Assembly (NCBI RefSeq): GCF_907164575.1
Contig: NZ_CAJQYY010000042.1
Location: forward strand, 1 to 35,783
DNA: 35,783 bases
DNA from: Paraburkholderia gardini
GTDB taxonomy: Bacteria; Pseudomonadota; Gammaproteobacteria; Burkholderiales; Burkholderiaceae
Direction of reading: 5' to 3'
In this document: positions 28,901 through 35,783 of the stretch, one piece after another
Numbering within the stretch: the first letter of the stretch is position 1
How the letters are laid out: each line of letters begins with the position of its first letter
The notes under the pieces: generated by a model
What the model was told of the DNA's origin: nothing
What the model saw: only the letters and a program-made list of their open reading frames with translations
Databases searched by the model: none
Translations under genes and position numbers: made by a program

Positions 28901-30056
28901 CTTCTTCAGTCGGCGGTTCGCCCGGACGCATCATGCGATAGATCGCGATGCGTGCAGCCATACGGTCGGCGGTTTCGTCGATTCGCAGCGTCGACGAAAT
29001 GTACGGCCCCTGATCCAGATCGTTCGTGTAGAGCGTCTGAATGTCCTTCACCTTCGATTCGCGCAGCTTTTCCAGCACGGTCTCGGTGATTTCGTCGTTC
29101 GCGTTCGCGATGACTTCACCCGTTTCGCCGTCGACGACATTCTTCGCCAGCGTGCGACCGAGCAAATAGTCCTCCGGAACCGAAATGAACTTCGTCTTCG
29201 CGTTTTCGAGGTCGCGAATGTGCTTGGCGTTGATCCGCTTGTCCTTCTGGACGATCACGTTGCCATCACGATCCGAGATATCGAAACGTGCGACTTCACC
29301 ACGCAAACGCTCCGGCACGAATTCCATCTGCGCGCCTTCCGGCATCAGCGTGAAATTGTCGAACACGAAGAAGTTCGCGAGGATCTGTTCCGGCGTGAGG
29401 CCGATGGCCTTCAGCAGAATCGTGACCGGCATCTTGCGGCGACGGTCGACGCGGAAATACAGCACGTCCTTCGGGTCGAACTCGAAATCGAGCCACGAAC
29501 CACGGTAAGGAATGATACGTGCCGAGAACAGGAGCTTGCCCGAGCTGTGCGTCTTGCCCTTGTCGTGTTCGAAGAACACGCCCGGCGAACGGTGCAGCTG
29601 CGAAACGATCACGCGTTCCGTACCGTTGATGACGAACGAACCGGTCGGCGTCATGAGCGGAATTTCGCCCATGTACACTTCCTGCTCTTTCACTTCCTTG
29701 ACGACCGGCTTGCTCGGTGATTCCTTGTCGTGCAGGACGAGACGCACTTTCGCGCGCAGGGCCGAGCAGTACGTCAAACCGCGCTGCTGACATTCCTTGA
29801 TGTTGAATGCCGGCGGCGACAGCATGTAGCTGACGAACTCCAGACGAGCGAAACCGTTATGGGAAACAATAGGGAAAACCGACGTGAACGCGGCTTGCAG
29901 ACCTTCCGGTTTGCGTTGCGTCGACGACGTGTCAGCTTGCAGAAACGTGCTGAATGATTCAAGCTGGGTAGCCAGCAGGAAAGGAACCTGGTGAACGATG
30001 GGGCGCTTCGCAAAACTCTTGCGAATACGCTTCTTCTCGGTGAAGGAATATTGCAT
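25950..30056 (-). CDS. rpoB: DNA-directed RNA polymerase subunit beta
   Basis: This is the 1368-residue beta subunit. The rifampicin-binding segment [20 protein letters not shown] (514-533) and following [11 protein letters not shown] carry wild-type Asp522, His532 and Ser537 (E. coli 516, 526, 531), so the sequence predicts sensitivity. Later motifs include [25 protein letters not shown] and [17 protein letters not shown] near the active site, and the C-terminal [24 protein letters not shown]. The sequence is very close to Burkholderia RpoB. The ATG is 372 bases downstream of rplL, with an intrinsic terminator between them. Confidence 0.99.
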   Translation of the reverse strand: [1368 protein letters not shown]

Positions 30057-30428
30057 ACGATCTCCGAATCACGGCGGGCATTGTTGTCGAGGCAGGATAC
30101 CTTGATGAGACAACCCGAGTGTTCACCGACTGAGACCCGATGGCCGTCCGATGATGGCTTGAACGAGCCTGAAAGCTTGGTGGTTGGCCGCTACCAACCG
30201 CTGGCTGACGGCAGCGGATGCCTGTGTTGCCCGCTACCCGACCAAACTTGCCTTCTGCAGTCGCTTCAGAAGACAAAGAAAAACACCAGTCAATGTTACC
30301 GAAGGGCGATTTTCTTTGGCTTCTGGGGCCTCGCTTTTACCGAAAAATTCTGGCAAAAACTTTGTCCCCAAAAAGCACAAAAAGGCCGGCGGTGGAAAAC
30401 CGCCAGCCTTCGCACAGCGCGCTGAAAC
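30057..30428 (-). other. rplL-rpoB intergenic region with structured rpoB leader
   Basis: This 372-base gap has no credible gene. It opens with the terminator at 30378-30410 and continues with about 320 bases that contain small stems, for example GGTTGG/CCAACC at 30182-30199. A TTGACT occurs on the minus strand near 30295, but no acceptable -10 follows at 16-18 bases. How rpoB is expressed beyond the terminator, by readthrough or by an unseen promoter, is not resolved by eye. Confidence 0.5.
30378..30410 (-). terminator. Intrinsic terminator/attenuator between rplL and rpoB
   Basis: AAGGCTGGCGGT (30399-30410) pairs with ACCGCCGGCCTT (30382-30393) on the minus strand: 12 bp with one G-T pair and a five-base loop, then five Ts. 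It begins 18 bases after the rplL stop. In E. coli an attenuator at the same junction lets only part of the transcripts reach rpoBC, which explains excess ribosomal protein over polymerase; the same role is likely here. Confidence 0.88.
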
Positions 30429-30803
30429 TTACTTGATTTCAGCCTTCGCGCCGGCTTCTTCCAGCTTCTTCTTGGCTTCTTCAGCAGCAGCCTTCGGTAC
30501 CGATTCCTTAACAGGCTTCGGTGCGCCGTCGACCAGGTCCTTCGCTTCCTTCAGGCCGAGACCCGTCAGTTCGCGAACGGCCTTAATGACCGAAACCTTG
30601 TTCGCGCCGACTTCCGTCAGGTTGACCGTGAATTCGGTTTGCTCTTCAGCAACGGCTGCAGCGCCGCCGCCTGCCGGGCCTGCCACTGCAACAGCAGCTG
30701 CCGACACGCCAAACTTCTCTTCGAACGCCTTGACCAGTTCGTTCAGTTCCAGAACCGACATCGAGCTTACGGCTTCGAGGATGTCATCTTTTGCGATTGC
30801 CAT
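30429..30803 (-). CDS. rplL: 50S ribosomal protein L7/L12
   Basis: L7/L12 forms the flexible ribosomal stalk that recruits translational GTPases. The 124-residue product has the N-terminal dimerisation domain (MAIAKDDILEAVSSMSVLELNELVKAFEEKFG), an Ala/Gly-rich hinge (about 34-55) and the C-terminal factor-binding domain with VNLTEVGANKVSVIKAVRELTGLGLKEAKDLVDGAP. The ATG is preceded by AGGAG in AGGAGTATTTCAA. It follows rplJ after 63 bases and precedes an attenuator. Confidence 0.99.
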   Translation of the reverse strand: MAIAKDDILEAVSSMSVLELNELVKAFEEKFGVSAAAVAVAGPAGGGAAAVAEEQTEFTVNLTEVGANKVSVIKAVRELTGLGLKEAKDLVDGAPKPVKESVPKAAAEEAKKKLEEAGAKAEIK

Positions 30804-30866
30804 TTGAAATACTCCTAAATTGAATTCGGATACAGCCAGCGATCAGTTACGCCCAACTGAAATGCG

Positions 30867-31364
30867 TTAAGCCGCTTCGCCTTGTTTCTTTTCAGCCAGC
30901 GCGGCCAGAGCGCGCGCGAAGCCAGAAACAGGTGCTTGCATAACGTAGAGCAGCTTGGAGAGCAGTTCTTCGCGGCTCGGAATGTTGGCAAGCGCTTGCA
31001 CGCCGGCCTTGTCCATCACGTTGCCGTCAAAAGAACCAGCCTTGATGATCAACTTGTCATTGCCCTTCGCGAAGTCATTGACGACCTTCGCAGCAGCAAT
31101 CGCATCTTCCGAGATGCCGTAGATCAACGGGCCGGTCATCTGCTCTGCCAGCGGAGCGAACGGGGTACCTTCGACAGCGCGACGCGCCAGCGTGTTCTTC
31201 AACACGCGCAAGTACACCTGTTGCTCGCGCGCTTTCGCGCGCAGCTTGGTCAGATCGCCAACCGCAATCCCACGATACTCAGCCAGAACGACGGTCTGGG
31301 CTTTCGCGACTTGCGCGGAAACCTCAGCGACGACGGCCTGCTTACTTTCTTTGTTGAGTGGCAC
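30867..31364 (-). CDS. rplJ: 50S ribosomal protein L10
   Basis: L10 anchors L7/L12 dimers to the 50S subunit and, as the L10-L12 complex, represses its own mRNA. The 165-residue product has VVLAEYRGIAVGDLTKLRAKAREQ (about 26-49) and RVLKNTLARRAVEGT, then a C-terminal helix that binds L7/L12. I choose the GTG giving (M)PLNKESKQAVVAEV because GGAGG lies six bases upstream and the family begins there; a longer frame would add eight residues without support. A 303-base structured leader precedes it. Confidence 0.96.
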   Translation of the reverse strand: MPLNKESKQAVVAEVSAQVAKAQTVVLAEYRGIAVGDLTKLRAKAREQQVYLRVLKNTLARRAVEGTPFAPLAEQMTGPLIYGISEDAIAAAKVVNDFAKGNDKLIIKAGSFDGNVMDKAGVQALANIPSREELLSKLLYVMQAPVSGFARALAALAEKKQGEAA

Positions 31365-31667
31365 GGTTAGCCTCCAGATTCGATACACGTGGCGGTTGCC
31401 TTGTGTACCGCGTTCAACAACGGCGTCCGACGTGTCAGGAGTATTTCAGCCAGTTGGGTGTCCGCAGCATTGCGAACGACAACCGGCATCACCACTACAA
31501 AACTATTTCGGGTTCGCCATCTGCGTTGGCTTTGCATTAAGGGAGCGCCTGCTTGCAGCGATCCCGCCAACGGTCTTTGATAACCGGCCGTTCGATGCAA
31601 ACTGCCATCTCACGACCGCCCAAAGCCCATAAACCCGCTGCAGCTTGCGCCGCAACGGAAGAATTCC
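31365..31667 (-). promoter_or_regulatory. Probable L10 autoregulatory leader (rplA-rplJ gap)
   Basis: This 303-base gap separates rplA from rplJ. Just upstream of the rplJ ribosome-binding site, ACACGT (minus strand, 31430-31435) can pair with ACGTGT (31385-31390), closing a region that includes an inner GCGGT/ACCGC stem. A long, folded leader at this place is expected for the L10(L12)4 feedback site known in many bacteria. I could not identify the kink-turn itself, and no clear promoter is visible. Confidence 0.55.
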
Positions 31668-32366
31668 TTACTGTGCTGCGAGTGTTGCCTGATCGACGCG
31701 GACACCCACGCCCATCGTGCTCGACAGCGCGACCTTACGCAGATAAACGCCCTTGCTCGTGGCCGGCTTGGCCTTTTGCAGTGCGTCGACCAGCGCATTC
31801 AGGTTGCTACGCAGAGCCGTCGACTCGAACGAAGCACGCCCGATCGTCGCGTGGATGATACCGCCCTTGTCGACGCGGAACTGAACTTGACCAGCCTTTG
31901 CGTTCTTGACTGCGGTAGCCACATCCGGCGTAACCGTACCGACCTTCGGATTCGGCATCAGGCCGCGGGGACCGAGGATCTGGCCCAGCGTACCGACAAC
32001 GCGCATCGTGTCCGGCGAAGCGATCACGATGTCGAAGTTCAGGTTACCGGCCTTGACCTGTTCTGCCAGATCTTCCATACCGACGATTTCCGCGCCGGCT
32101 GCACGAGCCTGTTCGGCTTTCTCGCCCTGCGCGAACACAGCAACGCGAACCGACTTACCCGTACCTGCGGGCAGAACAACCGAGCCGCGAACGACCTGGT
32201 CCGACTTCTTCGCATCGATGCCGAGTTGCACTGCGACGTCGATCGATTCATCGAACTTCGCGCTTGCGCATTCCTTCACGAGCGACAGGGCTTCATCGAT
32301 CGCGTACAGCTTCTGGCGATCAATCCTGGCTGCAAATGCTTGCAGACGCTTCGAAAGCTTGGCCAT
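31668..32366 (-). CDS. rplA: 50S ribosomal protein L1
   Basis: L1 forms the mobile stalk at the E site and, in E. coli, represses the L11 operon by binding the rplK leader. The 232-residue product contains VAVFAQGEKAEQARAAGAEIVG (about 70-91), the conserved GQILGPRGLMPNPKVGTVT loop (about 127-145) and VDKGGIIHATIGRASF. Its ATG directly abuts the rplK stop (TAA-ATG), so translation of the two is probably coupled. Confidence 0.98.
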   Translation of the reverse strand: MAKLSKRLQAFAARIDRQKLYAIDEALSLVKECASAKFDESIDVAVQLGIDAKKSDQVVRGSVVLPAGTGKSVRVAVFAQGEKAEQARAAGAEIVGMEDLAEQVKAGNLNFDIVIASPDTMRVVGTLGQILGPRGLMPNPKVGTVTPDVATAVKNAKAGQVQFRVDKGGIIHATIGRASFESTALRSNLNALVDALQKAKPATSKGVYLRKVALSSTMGVGVRVDQATLAAQ

Positions 32367-32798
32367 TTACACGCCCTCCACGGTGATGCCCATCGAGCGG
32401 GCGCTACCAGCGATTGTGCGGACCGCTGCATCAAGATCAGCTGCCGTAAGGTCAGGCATCTTGGTTTTGGCGATGTCTTCAGCTTGAGCGCGCGTGATCT
32501 TGCCGACCTTGTCGGTATGCGGCTTGGCCGAACCCTTGTCGATCTTCGCTGCCTTCTTGATCAGAACCGTAGCCGGCGGCGTCTTCAGAACGAACGTGAA
32601 GCTCTTGTCGGCGAATGCAGTGATCACGACCGGAATCGGCAGACCCGGTTCCATCGCTTGAGTCTGCGCGTTAAACGCCTTGCAGAACTCCATGATGTTC
32701 AGACCGCGCTGACCCAGTGCCGGACCGACCGGCGGCGACGGGTTGGCTTTACCTGCAGGAATCTGCAGCTTGATAAAGCCGATGATTTTCTTTGCCAT
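32367..32798 (-). CDS. rplK: 50S ribosomal protein L11
   Basis: L11 binds the GTPase-associated centre of 23S rRNA and is the target region of thiostrepton. The 143-residue product begins MAKKIIGFIKLQIPAGKANPSPPVGPALGQRGLN, with the family's proline-rich loop, and ends with the RNA-binding domain containing AKTKMPDLTAADLDAAVRTIAGSARSMGI. The ATG with GAGG ten bases upstream matches the family; eight additional in-frame residues upstream are not supported. It precedes rplA without a gap. Confidence 0.98.
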   Translation of the reverse strand: MAKKIIGFIKLQIPAGKANPSPPVGPALGQRGLNIMEFCKAFNAQTQAMEPGLPIPVVITAFADKSFTFVLKTPPATVLIKKAAKIDKGSAKPHTDKVGKITRAQAEDIAKTKMPDLTAADLDAAVRTIAGSARSMGITVEGV

Positions 32799-32814
32799 TT
32801 GGAAAACCTCGTTG

Positions 32815-32830
32815 GAACGCATGAGCGTTC
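32815..32830 (-). promoter_or_regulatory. Hairpin just upstream of rplK
   Basis: A perfect 6-bp stem (GAACGC/GCGTTC) with a four-base loop lies 16 bases upstream of the rplK ATG. The L1 repressor site of E. coli is found in the equivalent leader position, so this is a candidate, but I cannot match the L1-binding consensus by eye. Confidence 0.35.
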
Positions 32831-32912
32831 AGATGAGTGGTAGCGCGCTTTCGCCGTGAATCAGGCTACTGACGCTCCTCAACGGCCATTGCGCGGACCG
32901 TAAGCGCGAAAT

Positions 32913-32940
32913 ACGGGTCACGCCAGCTAGCGAGACCCGT
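32913..32940 (-). promoter_or_regulatory. Hairpin after nusG
   Basis: Ten bases after the nusG stop, ACGGGTC pairs with GACCCGT (7 bp), then one symmetric mismatch, then CGC/GCG around a six-base loop. The minus strand continues ATTTCGCGC, so the T-run expected of an intrinsic terminator is missing. It may mark the 3' end of tufB-secE-nusG RNA or an attenuator before rplK. Confidence 0.5.
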
Positions 32941-32950
32941 AGAATCTGAT

Positions 32951-33508
32951 TTACAGCTTTTCGACCTGCCCGAATTCGAGCTCAACAGGTGTTGCCCGCC
33001 CAAAAATCGTGACGGACACACGGACGCGCGATTTTTCGTAGTTCACTTCTTCGACGCTGCCATTGAAGTCCGTGAACGGACCATCCTTCACGCGGACCAT
33101 CTCGCCCACTTCGAACAGGGTCTTCGGGCGTGGCTTTTCCACGCCTTCCTGCATCTGCGACATGATCTTTTCGACTTCCCTCGGGGAAATCGGACTCGGA
33201 CGGTTACGCGCACCGCCCACAAAGCCGGTCACCTTCGCCGTGTTCTTCACGAGATGCCATGTTTCGTCGGTCATTTCCATTTCGACGAGCACGTAACCCG
33301 GGAAGAAACGACGCTCAGTAACGGACTTGTGGCCACCCTTCACCTCCACAACCTCTTCGGTTGGGACGAGGATCTGACCAAACTTGTCCTGCATGCCGGC
33401 ACGATCGATGCGCTCCTGAAGCGCACGTTGCACGCTCTTTTCCATGCCGGAATAGGCGTGCACGACGTACCAACGTTTACCACTCGGAGATGCCGGCGTA
33501 TCGCTCAT
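32951..33508 (-). CDS. nusG: Transcription termination/antitermination factor NusG
   Basis: NusG is the universal RNA polymerase processivity factor that also couples transcription to the ribosome through S10 and works with Rho. The 185-residue product has an NGN domain (about 10-115) with KRWYVVHAYSGMEKSVQRAL and RRFFPGYVLVEMEMTD, and a C-terminal KOW domain with FEVGEMVRVKDGPFTDFNGSVEEV. The ATG lies one base after the secE stop. A hairpin follows the stop codon. Confidence 0.98.
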   Translation of the reverse strand: MSDTPASPSGKRWYVVHAYSGMEKSVQRALQERIDRAGMQDKFGQILVPTEEVVEVKGGHKSVTERRFFPGYVLVEMEMTDETWHLVKNTAKVTGFVGGARNRPSPISPREVEKIMSQMQEGVEKPRPKTLFEVGEMVRVKDGPFTDFNGSVEEVNYEKSRVRVSVTIFGRATPVELEFGQVEKL

Positions 33509-33509
33509 A

Positions 33510-33890
33510 TCATTTCCAACCCAGAATCACCGAGAAAATCACCCATTCAATGGATTTATCGCTAATCCAGAGAAACAGCGCCATAACCAGCACAAACCCG
33601 AAGACCACGAGAGTCGTCTGCGTCGCCTCTTTGCGAGTCGGCCAGACAACCTTGCGAACTTCCTTGTACGAGTCCTTGGCGAAGGCGATGAAACCCTTAC
33701 CGGGGGCAGAGACAAGACCGACTGCGACACCAGCGATAGCGCCAACAGCCAGAGCCGCTCCGCGGATGTACCATTCCTGGCCGCCAAGCCAGAAGAACCC
33801 CACGAACCCGGCCAAGACCAGCAATACGCCGGCGATCAACATCAGCTTGTCGCCAGAAGTATTTACAGTTTCGACGGAAGGATTCGCCAT
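33510..33890 (-). CDS. secE: Preprotein translocase subunit SecE
   Basis: SecE clamps the two halves of SecY in the inner membrane. The 126-residue product is of the long, three-transmembrane type: hydrophobic segments at about 16-35, 40-60 and 93-115, followed by the conserved amphipathic region before the last segment, YKEVRKVVWPTRKEATQTTLVV (about 73-94), which is the SecE signature. It ends only one base before nusG and lies 36 bases downstream of tRNA-Trp, so the tRNA is probably cut out of a common transcript. Confidence 0.97.
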   Translation of the reverse strand: MANPSVETVNTSGDKLMLIAGVLLVLAGFVGFFWLGGQEWYIRGAALAVGAIAGVAVGLVSAPGKGFIAFAKDSYKEVRKVVWPTRKEATQTTLVVFGFVLVMALFLWISDKSIEWVIFSVILGWK

Positions 33891-33926
33891 AACACCTTAA
33901 CGTGCGCCACATGCGGCGCGAGAATT

Positions 33927-34002
33927 TGGCAGGGGCAGAGGGAATCGAACCCCCAACCTTCGGTTTTGGAGACCGACGCTCTGCCAGTTGAGCTATACCC
34001 CT
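33927..34002 (-). tRNA. trpT: tRNA-Trp (anticodon CCA)
   Basis: The minus strand gives a 76-base cloverleaf: acceptor AGGGGTA, D-arm with AGCTCAACTGGCAGAGC, anticodon arm CGGTCTCCAAAACCG with anticodon CCA, T-arm GGGGGTTCGATTCCC and an encoded 3' CCA. It lies between tufB (66 bases upstream) and secE (36 bases downstream), and no terminator or promoter separates them. Confidence 0.97.
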
Positions 34003-34012
34003 AAACCATTTT

Positions 34013-34036
34013 GGGGTTGACGGTATCGCCAACCCC
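34013..34036 (-). other. Hairpin between tufB and tRNA-Trp
   Basis: GGGGTTG pairs with CAACCCC across ten bases, between the tufB stop and the tRNA-Trp 5' end. On the transcript it is followed by AAAATGG rather than Ts, so it is not an intrinsic terminator; it may guide processing between mRNA and tRNA. Confidence 0.4.
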
Positions 34037-34068
34037 GAAAACATCAAGACCTACGAGAAGTAACTGGC

Positions 34069-35259
<1,191 letters not shown>

Positions 35260-35322
35260 TTTCGACTCCTAAGAGGATTTTTCCGTACGTTGCGCCGGGC
35301 GCAAACAATCACCGATTACCGC

Positions 35323-35397
<75 letters not shown>

Positions 35398-35412
35398 GCT
35401 ACTTCTTGACGC

Positions 35413-35486
35413 TGGAGCGGGTGAAGGGAATCGAACCCTCGTCGTAAGCTTGGAAGGCTTCTGCTCTACCATTGAGCTACACCCGC
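35413..35486 (-). tRNA. glyT: tRNA-Gly (anticodon TCC)
   Basis: A 74-base cloverleaf on the minus strand: acceptor GCGGGTG/CACCCGC, D-arm AGCTCAATGGTAGAGC, anticodon loop CTTCCAA with anticodon TCC, T-arm GAGGGTTCGATTCCCTT and encoded CCA. It is the middle of the three tRNAs ahead of tufB, 38 bases after tRNA-Tyr. Confidence 0.97.
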
Positions 35487-35524
35487 ACTGGCCCATCGAT
35501 TCCCAACTGCTTCAACTTGCATTC

Positions 35525-35610
35525 TGGTGGAGGAGGTTGGATTCGAACCAACGTAGGCGTAAGCCAACAGATTTACAGTCTGCCCCCTTTAGCCACTCGG
35601 GCACCCCTCC
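35525..35610 (-). tRNA. tyrU: tRNA-Tyr (anticodon GTA)
   Basis: An 86-base type II tRNA with a long variable arm on the minus strand: acceptor GGAGGGG, D-arm GCCCGAGTGGCTAAAGGGGGC, anticodon loop CTGTAAA (GTA), variable arm around TTGGCTTACGCC, T-arm GTTGGTTCGAATCCAAC and encoded CCA. It is the first gene of the tRNA-tufB operon, about eight bases from the expected transcription start. Confidence 0.97.
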
Positions 35611-35624
35611 GCAGAGAACTGATG

Positions 35625-35653
35625 ATTGTGGGGGAACATCATCTTGTTGTCAA
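35625..35653 (-). promoter_or_regulatory. Promoter of the tRNA-tufB operon
   Basis: A perfect TTGACA (35648-35653) is 17 bases from CACAAT (35625-35630), ahead of tRNA-Tyr. The predicted start is near 35618. It lies after the rrn terminator, so the tRNA-tufB-secE-nusG unit is independent of the rRNA operon. Confidence 0.85.
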
Positions 35654-35685
35654 GCGCTGCCTGACTGTTCCAAACCCACTAGTTC

Positions 35686-35699
35686 TCACTTATAAGTGA
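35686..35699. repeat. 14-base perfect palindrome upstream of the tRNA-tufB promoter
   Basis: TCACTTATAAGTGA is a perfect palindrome 33 bases upstream of the -35 element and 16 bases beyond the rrn terminator stem. It could be a protein-binding site or chance; no function is shown by the sequence. Confidence 0.35.
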
Positions 35700-35714
35700 T
35701 GGCGGTGTAAACGC

Positions 35715-35745
35715 AGAAACCCCACCTTTTTGGGGTGGGGTTTCT
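35715..35745 (-). terminator. Rho-independent terminator of the rRNA operon
   Basis: AGAAACCCCACC pairs with GGTGGGGTTTCT (12 bp) around a seven-base loop, 13 bases after the 5S rRNA end on the minus strand. The T-run is short and partly inside the stem (GTTTCTGCGTTT). Confidence 0.88.
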
Positions 35746-35758
35746 GTTGCTGCTGGGG

Positions 35759-35783
35759 AGCCTGACGATTACCTACTTTCACA
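35759..35783 (-). rRNA. rrf: 5S rRNA, 3' end (truncated by the window edge)
   Basis: The minus strand from the right edge reads TGTGAAAGTAGGTAATCGTC followed by AGGCT, the 3' end of a betaproteobacterial 5S rRNA. A terminator follows. The rest of the gene and the rRNA operon lie beyond the window. Confidence 0.9.

Noticed and set aside
26040..29720. A plus-strand open frame of 1226 codons opposite rpoB
   Set aside because: It is antisense to a conserved, intact rpoB; its composition (rich in Arg, His, Leu) is what the complementary strand of a GC-rich gene gives. No ribosome-binding site or family resemblance.
25950..30056. Rifampicin-resistance change in rpoB
   Set aside because: The segment at 514-544 has the usual Asp522, His532 and Ser537; Thr in DQTNP is a lineage difference, not a known resistance change.
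31367..31600. A 77-codon minus-strand frame in the rplJ leader as a small gene
   Set aside because: No family resemblance, no clear ribosome-binding site, and it overlaps the folded leader and the rplJ start.

Overview
The window is a 35.8 kb stretch of a bacterial chromosome carrying the core transcription-translation supercluster: rRNA/tRNA end, tufB-secE-nusG, the L11-L10-RNA polymerase (beta) region, the str operon, and the S10, spc and alpha operons. Every gene I can support lies on the minus strand, so transcription runs from the right edge to the left edge. Protein sequences (RpoB 1368 aa, RpoC 1412 aa, FusA 700 aa, SecY 448 aa with a TTG start, S3 with an Arg/Gly-rich tail), the 5S rRNA 3' end and the tRNA-Trp gene between tufB and secE point to a betaproteobacterium of the Burkholderiaceae, most likely Burkholderia sensu lato (Paraburkholderia/Burkholderia). 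This is recognition from memory, not a database search.

Layout, in transcription order (right to left). (1) 35759-35783: last 25 bases of a 5S rRNA gene, followed by the rrn terminator. (2) 35653-33510: a consensus-like promoter, then tRNA-Tyr(GTA), tRNA-Gly(TCC), tRNA-Thr(GGT), tufB, tRNA-Trp(CCA), secE and nusG (33508-32951). (3) 32798-30429: rplK-rplA, a structured leader, rplJ-rplL, then an intrinsic terminator/attenuator. (4) 30056-21690: rpoB-rpoC, closed by a strong terminator. (5) 21483-19636: recQ, a DNA-repair helicase unrelated in function to its neighbours. (6) 19595-14922: str operon with its own promoter: rpsL, rpsG, fusA, tufA, then a terminator hairpin. (7) 14792-9535: rpsJ, an internal consensus promoter, then rplC-rplD-rplW-rplB-rpsS-rplV-rpsC-rplP-rpmC-rpsQ. 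(8) 9491-3765: spc promoter, rplN-rplX-rplE-rpsN-rpsH-rplF-rplR-rpsE-rpmD-rplO-secY. (9) 3756-131: infA, rpmJ, rpsM, rpsK, rpsD, rpoA, rplQ and a long terminator.

The genes together supply most ribosomal proteins, initiation factor IF-1, both large elongation factors, all catalytic RNA polymerase subunits, the NusG elongation factor and two Sec translocon subunits. All look intact; rpsL and rpoB carry the drug-sensitive form at the classical streptomycin and rifampicin positions.

The least ordinary signals are not in the genes. The first 81 bases, read leftward immediately after the rplQ terminator, look like the 5' end of a bacterial class C group II intron, a retroelement class known to insert just behind intrinsic terminators; its body would lie beyond the left edge. 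Second, at several operon junctions (rpsQ/rplN, rpsJ/rplC, recQ/rpsL, possibly rpoA/rplQ) the promoter -10 element sits inside an inverted repeat, so terminator-like hairpins and promoters appear nested. Third, the two tuf genes are identical by eye from codon 8 to the stop codon but differ at five synonymous sites in codons 2-7, a sharp gene-conversion boundary. I see no CRISPR array, toxin-antitoxin, defence or biosynthetic system.
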